Source: JBGUXS01 sp045118155 (GTDB taxonomy: Bacteria > Pseudomonadota > Alphaproteobacteria > CAAHEQ01 > UBA3637). Taken from it: 19,168 nt of DNA. A program made the position numbers and the translations under genes. How positions within the stretch are numbered: position 1 is the stretch's first letter; each line of letters begins with the position of its first letter. Below are positions 1 through 8,777 of this stretch, in pieces. The notes beneath the pieces were generated by a model. It ran no database searches. It was not told the origin of the DNA and saw only the letters and a program-made list of their open reading frames with translations. The stretch lies in the NCBI GenBank assembly GCA_045118155.1, contig JBGUXS010000040.1, positions 1 to 19,168 on the forward strand. Reading direction: 5' to 3'.

Positions 1-3000
1 CCACATTCGCAGGTCGTCATATTTAGCGTTGGCTTGCTGGGATCTAGACAAGGATGTTTGTTTTTATCACAAGCACAATAACAATTACCAGTAAGGGAAA
101 CAAGATCCGGGGTCCCCCCTGTACAATCTTCGTTATCTAAAGAACACTTACACTGACATACATTTTCCGCCACCCATTCATAATTTGTTTGCCCTTCACA
201 TGCTAATTGTGAGTCAGTATAAACATTCCCATTACAACACAATTCTGGTTGTGTAACGGGACTTCCTGTCCCCGAACCCGTATACCCACAACATAATCCC
301 GAGCTGACAACTTCATAATTACTGCCACAGCATGCTTGGGTACTTGTATGATAAGGCGTTGTTTCATGACAACATTCATTATATGTTGTTCCATCTAAAA
401 TCGTTCCATTGCAACACATATTCTTTGGGACCACCTGGGCATTCGCCCCCGTGCCACAACAGGATTGGGTCGTCGTATTATACACTTCTGTTTCACGACA
501 ACAGTCTTGACCTGGTTGCAACACCTTAGTTCCACAACATTGATTTGCCGGCACAGAAACAGCATTAGAATCAGTGCCACAACACACATACCCTTCACCC
601 CCTAAGACGGTTTCACATTCATGGGTATCCCCTTCGGCCACACATTCTTCACAAGCCCCTGTACATGTAAAGCCCTTACATTCATTATTTTCACACTTAT
701 CGCACAAGTTAGGACAATCCGAATCCACAACACACCCTACACACCGACATCTTTCAACATCAAAACTCAAACCTTTACTGGCACAACTTGCCGCCGTTTC
801 TGTACATACACATCGGCATCCCGAATCATCGTCCACAAGTGTCGGGGTCGCATGACCATTTCCATCAGTTACCCCAGCACAACTAGCGATTTCACACCCA
901 CAAGCACATGTTTGATCTTCTGCATTATCTTCCCCATACCATCTGTAATTTTCTAGTGGGCAACTACGTTGAACAGCTGTATAAAGTCTTCCACCGCAAC
1001 ATTCTTCTTGTGCACTGGGGAACAAGCCCCCTTCCCCTCCACAACATTGTGTCAGATTATTCACAAGATGAGGTGTTGTTTTTACCCCATTCATATCATG
1101 ATCATAACAACAATAACTATCCCCTTGTGTGTACCCGACATTACTACAACAAACATTTCCTTGTTGAACGGTTCCCCCACAACAGACGGAATCTGCCGTT
1201 ATAATGGCCCCTGTCCCAGGCCCTGTGTACCCACAACAAAGTCCCAATGTTGTGGAACCATTGTCGGCTACATAAGTTGCATCTGTTCCCCCACAACATA
1301 CTTTTCCATTTTCAAGCACTTTTCCAGCGCAACATTGCGACGCATTACTTACCGGCGTTCCCGACTTAAATTGTGTATATCCACAGCACAAGTTCTCATC
1401 CACGGCATACGCATCATTTCCTTTACCGCAACAAACTTTTCCTTCTTCCAGGATAACACCATTACAACATAATTCACTTGGAACAACCTCATTAGAACAA
1501 CAAACTTCATTTTCCTTCAAAACCGTTCCATTACAGCATAAACCATCATCAACAACCGTTGCCTCTTCCCCCGTTCCACAACATTCTTGTCCTATCCCAA
1601 CGGCCGTTTGACAAGTATGATTATTTGTATTACAGGTTTCACAATCCCCACAGTTTTCATCACTTAAACATTGGACACATTGACAATGATCTGTATCCAA
1701 GTATTTTCCTTGTACACGGCAAGAACCTTCCGTCAGCGTACATTCACATTCACATGTCTTTGTGTTCAAAGTTGGACGACTGGCGGGGCAACTATGCCGG
1801 CTATTTTCACAAGAACAATAGCATCCCGTACTATCTACAACAAAATCTGGTTTACTTCCCGAACAACTGTCATCTGTTAAGGTACAAGCACATTGGCAAT
1901 GCGGCTCCCCTGTCCAAGCGTACCCCGTTTTGGAACAATTTTGGGCCGTCAATGCATAAATACTTCCCCCACAACAGAATTGATTTTCCCCAATGACTGA
2001 TCCCGAATTACTTGTCCCATTATGCCCACAACATTGTCCTGCCGTAGTGGCGTGTCCATCACAACAAATTTGCGATCCAGTCAAAATACTCTTACATTCC
2101 CCGGCCTGACACGTTTCACATGGGCCACACAAATGGGCACATCCTTGACATTGACAAGCCGCCCTGTTCCACACATTTTCCCCTGAACAAGCAATTTCTA
2201 TATTATGGAGTCTTTCTGGGGTACCACAACATTGTAAGCTTTCATTATTCAAATCATATAACGTCTGCCCTTCATCGTTTGGTCCACAACATCCCTTGGT
2301 TGCTTTAGAATAAATATGGGGACCATTTGCTTCCACACAGCACCCTTTTGTATTATCCGTCAAACGGTATGGTTCTGTGCCACAACAGCCCCAAGTTCCC
2401 GCATCATACACCTGCATATGACAACAAATCTGGGTTGTTGGATTATATAAGGTTCCCCCTAAAGCACTTCCACAACATTCTTGGTTTCCAATACCACTTG
2501 TATCATAACAAACCCCATTACAACACCCACGTCCTGGGCCACAATGGGAATCGGCCGTACATTCAACACACTGATAAACATTGTCCGCCACCACACATCT
2601 TGGCCTATTAACATTTTCTTCAATGCCGCAACAATGCGCCCCACATTCAATACCACCTTTTTCTGGACAAGTGGGTTCACCTGTACAATCTTCCCCTTCA
2701 CAAGGTTGGGCAAACCCCTTTCCTTCTGCTGAAAAGTAATATAAAAGGGGTTCAACATGAACCACTTGATCTAAGGCCGGTTCATTAGGATCAATTGAAC
2801 AAATATCATAATCAGAATCTCCTTTTGTAATTGTTTTCCCGGTCACCAAGTTTTCCACATCCAAAATGTAATACTGATGAGATAAATCCAACATCTTAAT
2901 ACACACGTTTCTTGGAACATTTTGGACTTCCACGGTAAAAACATGCGGGGATCTTTTTTGAATTTCTGGACGGGGGGCTTCAAAAACAACCCCAGCATCC

Positions 3001-3263
3001 CATTCGTTACGATTTCCAGGCAACAAAGGATACCCATCTTGAGAAAGCATTGGAAATTCACTAAACGTAAAATCGGTATGTTTCATCAAATGCGCGGTCG
3101 TCATTACGGCCCGTTGTCGGACTTGATAAACGGTCCGACTAGCTTTCCACATCAATATTCCGTATTTAAATCCAACGATCCCCCCAATTGTTAAAATCCC
3201 AATCAGGACAATAACTGCAAGGACCTCTAGCATACTCCGGCCACGTTGAAAAAACCGATGCAT
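1..3263 (-). CDS. Giant cysteine-rich type IV prepilin-like surface protein (C-terminus beyond window)
   Basis: The frame is open from ATG at 3263 to the left edge: 1087 codons without a stop, so the C-terminus is missing. The N-terminus is a class III (prepilin) signal: a short basic leader ending in G8, then RSMLEV with Glu at +5 (E13) and a hydrophobic helix to about residue 34 (LAVIVLIGILTIGG). Prepilin peptidase would cut after G8 and the helix would anchor or polymerise the protein. Residues 35-187 form an ordinary pilin-like head with few Cys. From residue 188 on, Cys is extreme: about 135 by hand count, more than 30 as CC pairs spaced roughly 9-16 residues (CCGG, CCNGT, CCGYTG), alternating with C-x-C stretches. 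It must fold outside the cytoplasm with many disulfides. SD AGGGAG lies 6 nt before the ATG. The family is not recognised beyond its prepilin start; adhesin or surface stalk is inference. Confidence 0.85.
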   Translation of the reverse strand, partial: MHRFFQRGRSMLEVLAVIVLIGILTIGGIVGFKYGILMWKASRTVYQVRQRAVMTTAHLMKHTDFTFSEFPMLSQDGYPLLPGNRNEWDAGVVFEAPRPEIQKRSPHVFTVEVQNVPRNVCIKMLDLSHQYYILDVENLVTGKTITKGDSDYDICSIDPNEPALDQVVHVEPLLYYFSAEGKGFAQPCEGEDCTGEPTCPEKGGIECGAHCCGIEENVNRPRCVVADNVYQCVECTADSHCGPGRGCCNGVCYDTSGIGNQECCGSALGGTLYNPTTQICCHMQVYDAGTWGCCGTEPYRLTDNTKGCCVEANGPHIYSKATKGCCGPNDEGQTLYDLNNESLQCCGTPERLHNIEIACSGENVWNRAACQCQGCAHLCGPCETCQAGECKSILTGSQICCDGHATTAGQCCGHNGTSNSGSVIGENQFCCGGSIYALTAQNCSKTGYAWTGEPHCQCACTLTDDSCSGSKPDFVVDSTGCYCSCENSRHSCPASRPTLNTKTCECECTLTEGSCRVQGKYLDTDHCQCVQCLSDENCGDCETCNTNNHTCQTAVGIGQECCGTGEEATVVDDGLCCNGTVLKENEVCCSNEVVPSELCCNGVILEEGKVCCGKGNDAYAVDENLCCGYTQFKSGTPVSNASQCCAGKVLENGKVCCGGTDATYVADNGSTTLGLCCGYTGPGTGAIITADSVCCGGTVQQGNVCCSNVGYTQGDSYCCYDHDMNGVKTTPHLVNNLTQCCGGEGGLFPSAQEECCGGRLYTAVQRSCPLENYRWYGEDNAEDQTCACGCEIASCAGVTDGNGHATPTLVDDDSGCRCVCTETAASCASKGLSFDVERCRCVGCVVDSDCPNLCDKCENNECKGFTCTGACEECVAEGDTHECETVLGGEGYVCCGTDSNAVSVPANQCCGTKVLQPGQDCCRETEVYNTTTQSCCGTGANAQVVPKNMCCNGTILDGTTYNECCHETTPYHTSTQACCGSNYEVVSSGLCCGYTGSGTGSPVTQPELCCNGNVYTDSQLACEGQTNYEWVAENVCQCKCSLDNEDCTGGTPDLVSLTGNCYCACDKNKHPCLDPSKPTLNMTTCEC

Positions 3264-3282
3264 ATTTTACTCCCTGGGGGCG

Positions 3283-3310
3283 ATTTTAATGAAAATCAAT
3301 TGCTTGTCAA
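3283..3310 (-). promoter_or_regulatory. Sigma70-type promoter of the cysteine-rich prepilin-like gene
   Basis: On the minus strand a perfect -35 TTGACA (3310-3305) is followed after 16 nt by TAAAAT (3288-3283), five of six matches to the -10 consensus. Transcription would start about 12-15 nt before the SD, giving a very short leader. It lies in the 55-bp gap after the hemolysin III-like gene, so the pilin-like gene can be transcribed separately from it. Confidence 0.6.
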
Positions 3311-3318
3311 CTAAAATT

Positions 3319-3960
3319 TTAGGTTAAAAAGACACACGAAAATAAAACAGCTAAAACGTGCATTAAACTGCCAATTAAAACGAAAAAATGCCAAATAGCA
3401 TGGGTATAACGTCGGGACTTCCATATATAAAAAAGAATCCCTAGCGTATAAAAAGCCCCCCCTAAGCTTAAAAACACCAAACCGGTTGTGGTAATATGGG
3501 CATAAACTTCCTTAAGGGCAACCATAACCAACCATCCCATCCCTAAATAGAGTAAAATAGACCATTTCTTTGTTCCATTTACAGGCAAGGCCAATTTCAA
3601 ATAAGTCCCTAACAAAGCTAAGGCCCAAACACATCCAAACAAACTCCACCCCCAAGCCCCTCGCAACAGCACCAACAAAAAGGGCGTATAACTGCCGGCA
3701 ATAAAGTAATAAATAGAAATATGATCAAACTTTTTTAAATATTTTTTGGCCCGTTCTGATGGCACGGCATGATAAAGGGTGGATGCCCCATACATTAACA
3801 TCATCGTCGCCCCAAAAATGGCACAAGATACAACTGACCACGCATTCCCATAAACCGAAGCCAAGGTTACCAGCAATGTTAATGAAGCTACTGCCAACAA
3901 TTCCCCAAGGCCATGGGCGATACTATTTAAAATTTCTTCTCTAACTGTGTAAGCCGGCAT
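3319..3960 (-). CDS. trhA: Hemolysin III / TrhA family (PAQR-like) integral membrane protein
   Basis: This 213-residue protein has the usual length of the bacterial hemolysin III family and about seven hydrophobic segments. The family motifs are visible: S60-TLYH64, a D79-H80 pair followed by ISIYYFIAGSYTPF, and the C-terminal H187-AIW-H191 with a further H201. These Ser/His/Asp residues are the presumed metal ligands of the PAQR superfamily. Bacterial members sit in the inner membrane and have been tied to membrane homeostasis; the haemolysin name is historical and no toxin role should be assumed. SD GGAGG lies 7 nt before the ATG. It is divergent from argS and precedes the prepilin-like gene on the same strand, but that gene has its own promoter. 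Confidence 0.88.
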   Translation of the reverse strand: MPAYTVREEILNSIAHGLGELLAVASLTLLVTLASVYGNAWSVVSCAIFGATMMLMYGASTLYHAVPSERAKKYLKKFDHISIYYFIAGSYTPFLLVLLRGAWGWSLFGCVWALALLGTYLKLALPVNGTKKWSILLYLGMGWLVMVALKEVYAHITTTGLVFLSLGGAFYTLGILFYIWKSRRYTHAIWHFFVLIGSLMHVLAVLFSCVFLT

Positions 3961-4015
3961 TTTTATTCCTCCGTTCTTTCAAAATAAGAATAAAAACATC
4001 CCTGTCAATAAAAAC

Positions 4016-4044
4016 TTGAAATTTCATCCTTTTATTTGTATGAT
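4016..4044 (+). promoter_or_regulatory. Sigma70-type promoter of the argS operon
   Basis: TTGAAA (4016-4021) and TATGAT (4039-4044) are separated by 17 nt, each one mismatch from consensus. The start codon of argS is 31 nt downstream of the -10 box, with SD AGGAG at 4063-4067. The 115-bp region also has to serve the divergent hemolysin III-like gene. Confidence 0.55.
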
Positions 4045-4075
4045 AGAATTATAAATTGTCTTAGGAGAAGATATC

Positions 4076-5830
4076 ATGAATTTACAAAACATCGTTGCCG
4101 ATGCCGTTAAAAGCGTGTTTCAAGGATTAAAACTGGATATTGTCCCTTTGGTGCATCCATCTGACAGACCTGATATAGGGGATTTTCAATGCGACAATGC
4201 CCTATCGCTTGCCAAAACCCTTCATCAAGCCCCTAGGGATATTGCGGGACGAATTGCGGGGGCTCTTCAAGAAAATCCTCTGTTCCAAAAAGTATCGGTG
4301 GATGGACCCGGATTTATTAATATGACCTTAGATAACCAATTTTTGACCGATAAAGCTTTTGAAATTATCGGGTCTGAAAAATCTGGTTTTGAAGGGCATA
4401 CTCCGTTAAAAATCGTGTTAGATTATTGTGGCCCTAATTTAGGGAAAGTCCTGCACGTTGGTCATCTGCGCCCCGCCGTTATTGGGGAAGCTATCAAGCG
4501 CCTGATGACCTTTGCAGGGGACGAAGTCATTGGGGATACACACCTTGGCGATTGGGGGCGTCCCATGGGGTTAATTATTACGGAAATTCAAGCCCGTTAT
4601 CCAGATCTACCTTGTTTTGCCCCTGATTGGGACGGGGGGGATTTTGATCTGCCTATTACCCAAAAAGATCTAGAAAACATGTATCCAGTGGCTAGCCAAA
4701 AATCCAAAGAAGATGACACCTATCTTGCCAAAGCCAAAACCAACACTCGTCTTCTTCAAGAAGGATCTAAAATGCACAGGGCGCTTTGGAAAAAATTTAC
4801 CCTTATTTCTATTGACAGCGTCAAAAAAATCTATGACCGTCTTGGGATTCAACCGACGGTTTGGTATGGGGAATCCCGGGTACATAATCGGTGTCTTGAC
4901 TTAATAGAACGATTAAAAAGTACGGGGTTATTAGTCCAAGATGATGGGGCTTGGATTATTCCCCTTGGCACCTCTGTCACGGGGAAAGAACTGCCCCCCT
5001 TCATGGCGGTCAATTCCGAACAAGCCGTTATGTATGCCATGACGGATTTGGCCACCATTGATGAACGGCTAGAAGAATTCAAACCCGATAAGATTTTGTA
5101 TTGTGCGGATTTACGCCAAGCCCTTCATTTTGAACAAGTTTTTCTAACGGCCCAAAAAACAGGAATTGCCCCTGATACGGGGTTAGAATTCTTGGGATTT
5201 GGAACCATTAATGGGAAAGATAATAAACCTTACAAGACTCGGGATGGAGGGGTCATGCCCTTAGAAAATTTGATTGATTTAGGGGTCAATAAAATTTTTG
5301 AACGCATTCAAGAAGGACTCATTGGCCGAGATTTATCTGGGGATGAGCAAAAACAAGTTTCTGAAATGGTAGGGTTATCGGCCATTAAGTTCGCCGATTT
5401 AATGAACGACCGAAAGAAAAACTATATTTTTGATGAAGAGGCCCTCACCAGCACCGAAGGACGAACTGGCCCTTATATCCTCTATGCGTTAGTACGTTTA
5501 AGGGCAATCTTAGAAAAAATGGGGATATCGGCTAATCTAACCCCAAATGATGTTCCAGGGACCAGTACCGAAATAGAACGGCAAATCTTATTGACCTTGT
5601 ACGGTTTTCCAGGGGCCCTTCAAAATGCTTATGATGCCAGGGCACCCCACGTCTTATGTGATTATTTGTTTAAGTTAGCCCAACAAGCCAACACTTTCTA
5701 CCATGATTGTCCGATTAAAGAGGCGGAAAAGCTTGTTCAAGCTCAACGTGTGGCCCTAATTAAGTACATTTTATATGTGGCGGGGCATATAACCCATATT
5801 TTAGGGCTTCAAGTACCGGAGCATATGTAA
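4076..5830 (+). CDS. argS: Arginyl-tRNA synthetase
   Basis: Class I aminoacyl-tRNA synthetase charging tRNA-Arg in the cytoplasm, 584 residues, close to family length. Residues 1-90 form the N-terminal tRNA-binding (Arg_S) domain with GDFQCDNALSLAK. The HIGH-type motif is H127-VGH130 within DYCGPNLGKVLHVGHLRPA. The catalytic core continues with HLGDWGRPMGLI, and the KMSKS-equivalent loop is probably KPYKTRDGG, since a canonical KMSKS is absent as in many ArgRS. The C-terminus is a helical DALR-type anticodon-binding domain that includes GPYILYALVRLRAIL. The HIGH context (DYCGPNLGK) is unlike the ANPTGPMHVGH form I know from most alphaproteobacterial ArgRS, so acquisition by transfer is possible. 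First gene of a three-gene operon; its stop codon directly abuts the ATG of rlmE. Confidence 0.95.
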   Translation: MNLQNIVADAVKSVFQGLKLDIVPLVHPSDRPDIGDFQCDNALSLAKTLHQAPRDIAGRIAGALQENPLFQKVSVDGPGFINMTLDNQFLTDKAFEIIGSEKSGFEGHTPLKIVLDYCGPNLGKVLHVGHLRPAVIGEAIKRLMTFAGDEVIGDTHLGDWGRPMGLIITEIQARYPDLPCFAPDWDGGDFDLPITQKDLENMYPVASQKSKEDDTYLAKAKTNTRLLQEGSKMHRALWKKFTLISIDSVKKIYDRLGIQPTVWYGESRVHNRCLDLIERLKSTGLLVQDDGAWIIPLGTSVTGKELPPFMAVNSEQAVMYAMTDLATIDERLEEFKPDKILYCADLRQALHFEQVFLTAQKTGIAPDTGLEFLGFGTINGKDNKPYKTRDGGVMPLENLIDLGVNKIFERIQEGLIGRDLSGDEQKQVSEMVGLSAIKFADLMNDRKKNYIFDEEALTSTEGRTGPYILYALVRLRAILEKMGISANLTPNDVPGTSTEIERQILLTLYGFPGALQNAYDARAPHVLCDYLFKLAQQANTFYHDCPIKEAEKLVQAQRVALIKYILYVAGHITHILGLQVPEHM

Positions 5831-6505
5831 ATGGCGGATAAAACCCTTAAAACGCACTTAACCAAAGCCAAGGGGAGATCAGCTTCTAGTGTCCGCTGGT
5901 TGCAAAGGCAACTCAATGACCCTTATGTGCAAAAGGCGCAAGAAATGGGATTGCGTGGGCGGGCGTATTTCAAACTGGAACAAATGAATCAAAAGTTTGG
6001 GTTTCTAACCCCTGGAAAATATGTGGTAGATTTGGGCTGTGCCCCTGGGGGGTGGTTGCAATTAGAAGTCAAAAAAACAAAATCCACCCCAACGCATCCC
6101 CATGTTATTGGGCTAGATATTCTCCCGACGCAACCCATTCCAGGGGCTATCACAATTCAAATGGATTTTACTGCCCCCGAAGCCCCAGATACCTTAATTC
6201 AAACCATGAATGGTCACAAAGCAGATGTGGTTTTATCCGACATGGCGCCCAACACAACGGGAATAAAATCGCTGGATCACTTAAAAATCATGGGGTTATT
6301 GGAAATCGCCCTTGATTTTGCCGAAAGTGTCTTGGCCCCTGGGGGTACTTTTTTAGCCAAGGTCTTTCAAGGGGGGACCGAGGCAGAATTACTTGCCCGT
6401 CTAAAACAAAATTTTAAGTCCGTTCAACATGTTAAACCCGATGCTTCCCGTAAAGAATCATCTGAATTTTACGTCATTGCCAAAGGATTCAAATGCACGA
6501 AATAG
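5831..6505 (+). CDS. rlmE: 23S rRNA 2'-O-ribose uridine methyltransferase (RlmE/FtsJ/RrmJ)
   Basis: SAM-dependent methyltransferase that, in the family, methylates the ribose of U2552 in the 23S rRNA A-loop during 50S maturation. Its 224 residues match family length. A basic N-terminal tail is followed by RGRAYFKL and the SAM-binding motif I D67-LGCAPGGW. The K-D-K-E catalytic tetrad is all present: K48 (AYFKL), D137 (LSDMAP), K177 (FLAKVFQGG) and E212 (SSEFYVIA). The ATG follows the argS stop codon with no gap and there is no independent promoter, so translation is coupled. The last 13 bases overlap the next gene. Confidence 0.95.
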   Translation: MADKTLKTHLTKAKGRSASSVRWLQRQLNDPYVQKAQEMGLRGRAYFKLEQMNQKFGFLTPGKYVVDLGCAPGGWLQLEVKKTKSTPTHPHVIGLDILPTQPIPGAITIQMDFTAPEAPDTLIQTMNGHKADVVLSDMAPNTTGIKSLDHLKIMGLLEIALDFAESVLAPGGTFLAKVFQGGTEAELLARLKQNFKSVQHVKPDASRKESSEFYVIAKGFKCTK

Positions 6506-7569
6506 AAATTAAAAAGGCCGCCGCCGATCTCTTGGAAAAAATTTTTAAAACCAATCGTCCTGCCAATGAACTGATTAACACTTATTTGCGGATGCATCGG
6601 TATGTTGGGTCAAACGATCGCAAGACCCTTTATCATTATTTATGGACGGCGATTCGGCATCATGCACGCCTTGATTTCTTATACTCTGAGGCGTCTTGGG
6701 CGGAAAAATTGGATCATTTAACCGATATTCCTGAGGTTATAACAGGGGCCCCCGATTGGGTGAATTGGGAAGTGCCCAAGTGGCTGATTTCTCATATTCC
6801 TGAGGCCAACAAAGAACTCCCTGCCCTGTTAGAGGCTGCCCCTGTGATTTTGCGGGCTACCACAAATCGCACCACAGTTCAACAGGCCCTAGCTGACGAA
6901 GGGATTCCGACAACCCCCACCCACTTATCCCCTTTTGGATTAAAGGTGGACGGGCGATATAATGTGACGGCCTCTAAAACCTATAAAGCAGGGCTTGTGG
7001 AGGTCCAAGACGAAGGGGCGCAACTGATTGCCCTAGAAGTTGGGGTCAAACCCAAGGCCTCTGTGTTTGATTTTTGTGCCGGGGCTGGGGGCAAGTCCTT
7101 GATTTTTGCACAACTGATGAACAACTTAGGGGAAATTGCCTCGTATGACGTTTCGGTACGCAGTCTCAAAGAACTTGAAAAGCGGGCTTATCGGGCACAT
7201 ATCAGTATCATTCGCACTCACTATAAATTATTTCCAACCTATAAAAAGTTTGATTATGTCGTGGTAGATGCCCCCTGTTCAGGCACAGGAACTTGGCGTC
7301 GGTGTCCAGATGCTAGATGGAATCTCACCGAAAAACAACTGACCAATATTACACACCGTCAAGCTGAAATTTTAGACACGGCTTCGGCCTATGTCAAAGA
7401 TGGACATTTTTTGGCGTATATGACCTGTTCTTTGACCCAAGATGAAAACGAAGATCAAGTGCAAGCTTTTTTAGAAAAACACCCTGATTTTCATTTACTC
7501 AAAGAAAAGCGTTTTTCCCCCTATCGCACAGGAACAGACGGATTCTTTGTGGCCCTGATGCAACGTTAG
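6493..7569 (+). CDS. RsmB/NOP (Sun) family RNA m5C methyltransferase
   Basis: Cytosine-5 RNA methyltransferase, 358 residues. The N-terminal ~140 residues are helical and look like a NusB-type RNA-binding domain (KKAAADLLEKIF, RKTLYHYLWTAIR). The C-terminal Rossmann domain has motif I DFCAGAGGKS (193-202), motif IV DAPCSGTGTWRR with C262, and motif VI MTCSLTQDENE with the expected nucleophile C312; both catalytic Cys are present. E. coli RsmB methylates C967 of 16S rRNA and is longer (about 430 residues), so the exact target is uncertain. The ATG lies inside rlmE in another frame (13-bp overlap), which implies coupled expression. Its stop codon overlaps by 4 bp the stop end of the converging minus-strand gene. 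Confidence 0.88.
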   Translation: MHEIEIKKAAADLLEKIFKTNRPANELINTYLRMHRYVGSNDRKTLYHYLWTAIRHHARLDFLYSEASWAEKLDHLTDIPEVITGAPDWVNWEVPKWLISHIPEANKELPALLEAAPVILRATTNRTTVQQALADEGIPTTPTHLSPFGLKVDGRYNVTASKTYKAGLVEVQDEGAQLIALEVGVKPKASVFDFCAGAGGKSLIFAQLMNNLGEIASYDVSVRSLKELEKRAYRAHISIIRTHYKLFPTYKKFDYVVVDAPCSGTGTWRRCPDARWNLTEKQLTNITHRQAEILDTASAYVKDGHFLAYMTCSLTQDENEDQVQAFLEKHPDFHLLKEKRFSPYRTGTDGFFVALMQR

Positions 7570-8777
7570 CGGTATTTCACGCATTCGGTCTTTCCCACAA
7601 AGGGCAATTGCACATCCACAAGACGGGGGGCATAATAAAAGATATCTTCACATTCTTTCCGATTAAAACGAAGCCGATAAGGTCTTATTTCTACATACTG
7701 CCCTTTTTCCCTTTTAGCCGTCTGATCAGGATGTAATTGGCAATAATCTTCACACCCAGACGCTTGATAAATCGGGATTAAGACAAGTTCAAACCCTTGA
7801 TAAGCCACAGCCCCTTGCAAAATATCTTTAATTTTACCCGATAAGAACAAATCCCCTTTTTTGACGATGCGTGTTTTTCCCATTTTATCCCGAATTTTTG
7901 CCGATACCCCTGGAACGGTACTTAAAACTTCAAAAGGATCATTTTGCTTTTGACGTAATTGTTTTAAAACAAAAGTACAATCACACGTATCAAAATCCAC
8001 TTCCCCAGCATTTTGGGCATGCACACAAGAAAACAGGCGTTTTTTCATTTCAAACATCGTTTGTTCCCCTGTAATTTGCTGTCCACGCCACAATTCCAAC
8101 ACACCTAGATTTTCTTCGGCCATTGGGCAATCCAATAAAATAGACCGCCAAAAGGATTCAAACGCCGATTGGGTAATACTTTCTAGCTTTTTAGGATCTT
8201 TTTCTGCTTCTGCTTCAGACAAAGTCAGTACTCCCAAGATATTATTAGCCAAAGCACTTCTGTTATCGGCGGCGGCCTTTAAATAAGGGCGGGCTTTTTC
8301 TTTATCCCCCAAAGCTTTTAGGTAATAGAGCCCGATTTGTTCCGCCACAACTGGATTATCTGCCGGGGCATAAACCGGAATAATTTGTTCAAACAAACTA
8401 TTAGCTTGTTTAATTTCCCCTTTGTTCAAAGCCTCAACCCCCAATTGGGCAAGGGCGGCTTTTTCCCCAAGGCGTGAGGCCTCTATACACATTTCTTTTC
8501 CCTGGGCATACCGGGCATACCGTCTGCACAGTTCATAAAGGGCCCGTTTATACCCTTGGCTCATGGCCAAAGTTCCCCAAGTTGTTAAGGCCGTCTTGCC
8601 GGCATCAAACTGACATTCGGTATAAGGGTAAGCGGTATAATCGGTTTCTGCCTGTCTGATTTTCGTCCAACACGCTTCATCCACTTGGGCGTTTGCGATA
8701 CTGCTGAAAAAGAAAGCAGCCACAAGTCCCACTTTAATCACTTTGATCTGTTTCAAAAATGACACTATCCCCCTCAT
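7566..8777 (-). CDS. Exported Sel1/TPR-like repeat protein, function unknown
   Basis: 403 residues from ATG 8777, with a signal peptide: basic n-region, hydrophobic VGLVAAFFFSS, and a likely signal peptidase I site IANA|QV near residue 30. The middle (~75-250) is helical and alanine-rich with Sel1/TPR-type spacing (ALAQLGVEALNKGEIKQA, ARPYLKAAADNRSALANNILG). The C-terminal third is beta-rich with several Cys (FDTCDC, SGCEDYC, NRKECEDIF) likely to form periplasmic disulfides. No specific family is recognised. The ATG lies 44 bp inside the upstream ftsB-like gene without a clear SD. A GTG at 8741, overlapping the ftsB stop as GTGATTAA, would also give a good short signal peptide, so the start is uncertain. 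Translational coupling to ftsB is likely. Confidence 0.75.
   Translation of the reverse strand: MRGIVSFLKQIKVIKVGLVAAFFFSSIANAQVDEACWTKIRQAETDYTAYPYTECQFDAGKTALTTWGTLAMSQGYKRALYELCRRYARYAQGKEMCIEASRLGEKAALAQLGVEALNKGEIKQANSLFEQIIPVYAPADNPVVAEQIGLYYLKALGDKEKARPYLKAAADNRSALANNILGVLTLSEAEAEKDPKKLESITQSAFESFWRSILLDCPMAEENLGVLELWRGQQITGEQTMFEMKKRLFSCVHAQNAGEVDFDTCDCTFVLKQLRQKQNDPFEVLSTVPGVSAKIRDKMGKTRIVKKGDLFLSGKIKDILQGAVAYQGFELVLIPIYQASGCEDYCQLHPDQTAKREKGQYVEIRPYRLRFNRKECEDIFYYAPRLVDVQLPFVGKTECVKYR

Noticed and set aside
203..2758. Many open frames of 60-170 codons within 1-3263 on the plus strand and in other minus frames, some Thr/Ser- or His/Asn-rich
   Set aside because: They are shadows of the Cys-rich gene: repeated TGT/TGC codons avoid stops in several frames. 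They lack SDs and family motifs, while the long minus frame is open for 1087 codons with a promoter and SD.
3311..3322. Perfect palindrome CTAAAATTTTAG at the end of the hemolysin III-like gene
   Set aside because: Short, AT-only apart from its ends, and partly coding; no T-run or GC stem to make a terminator.
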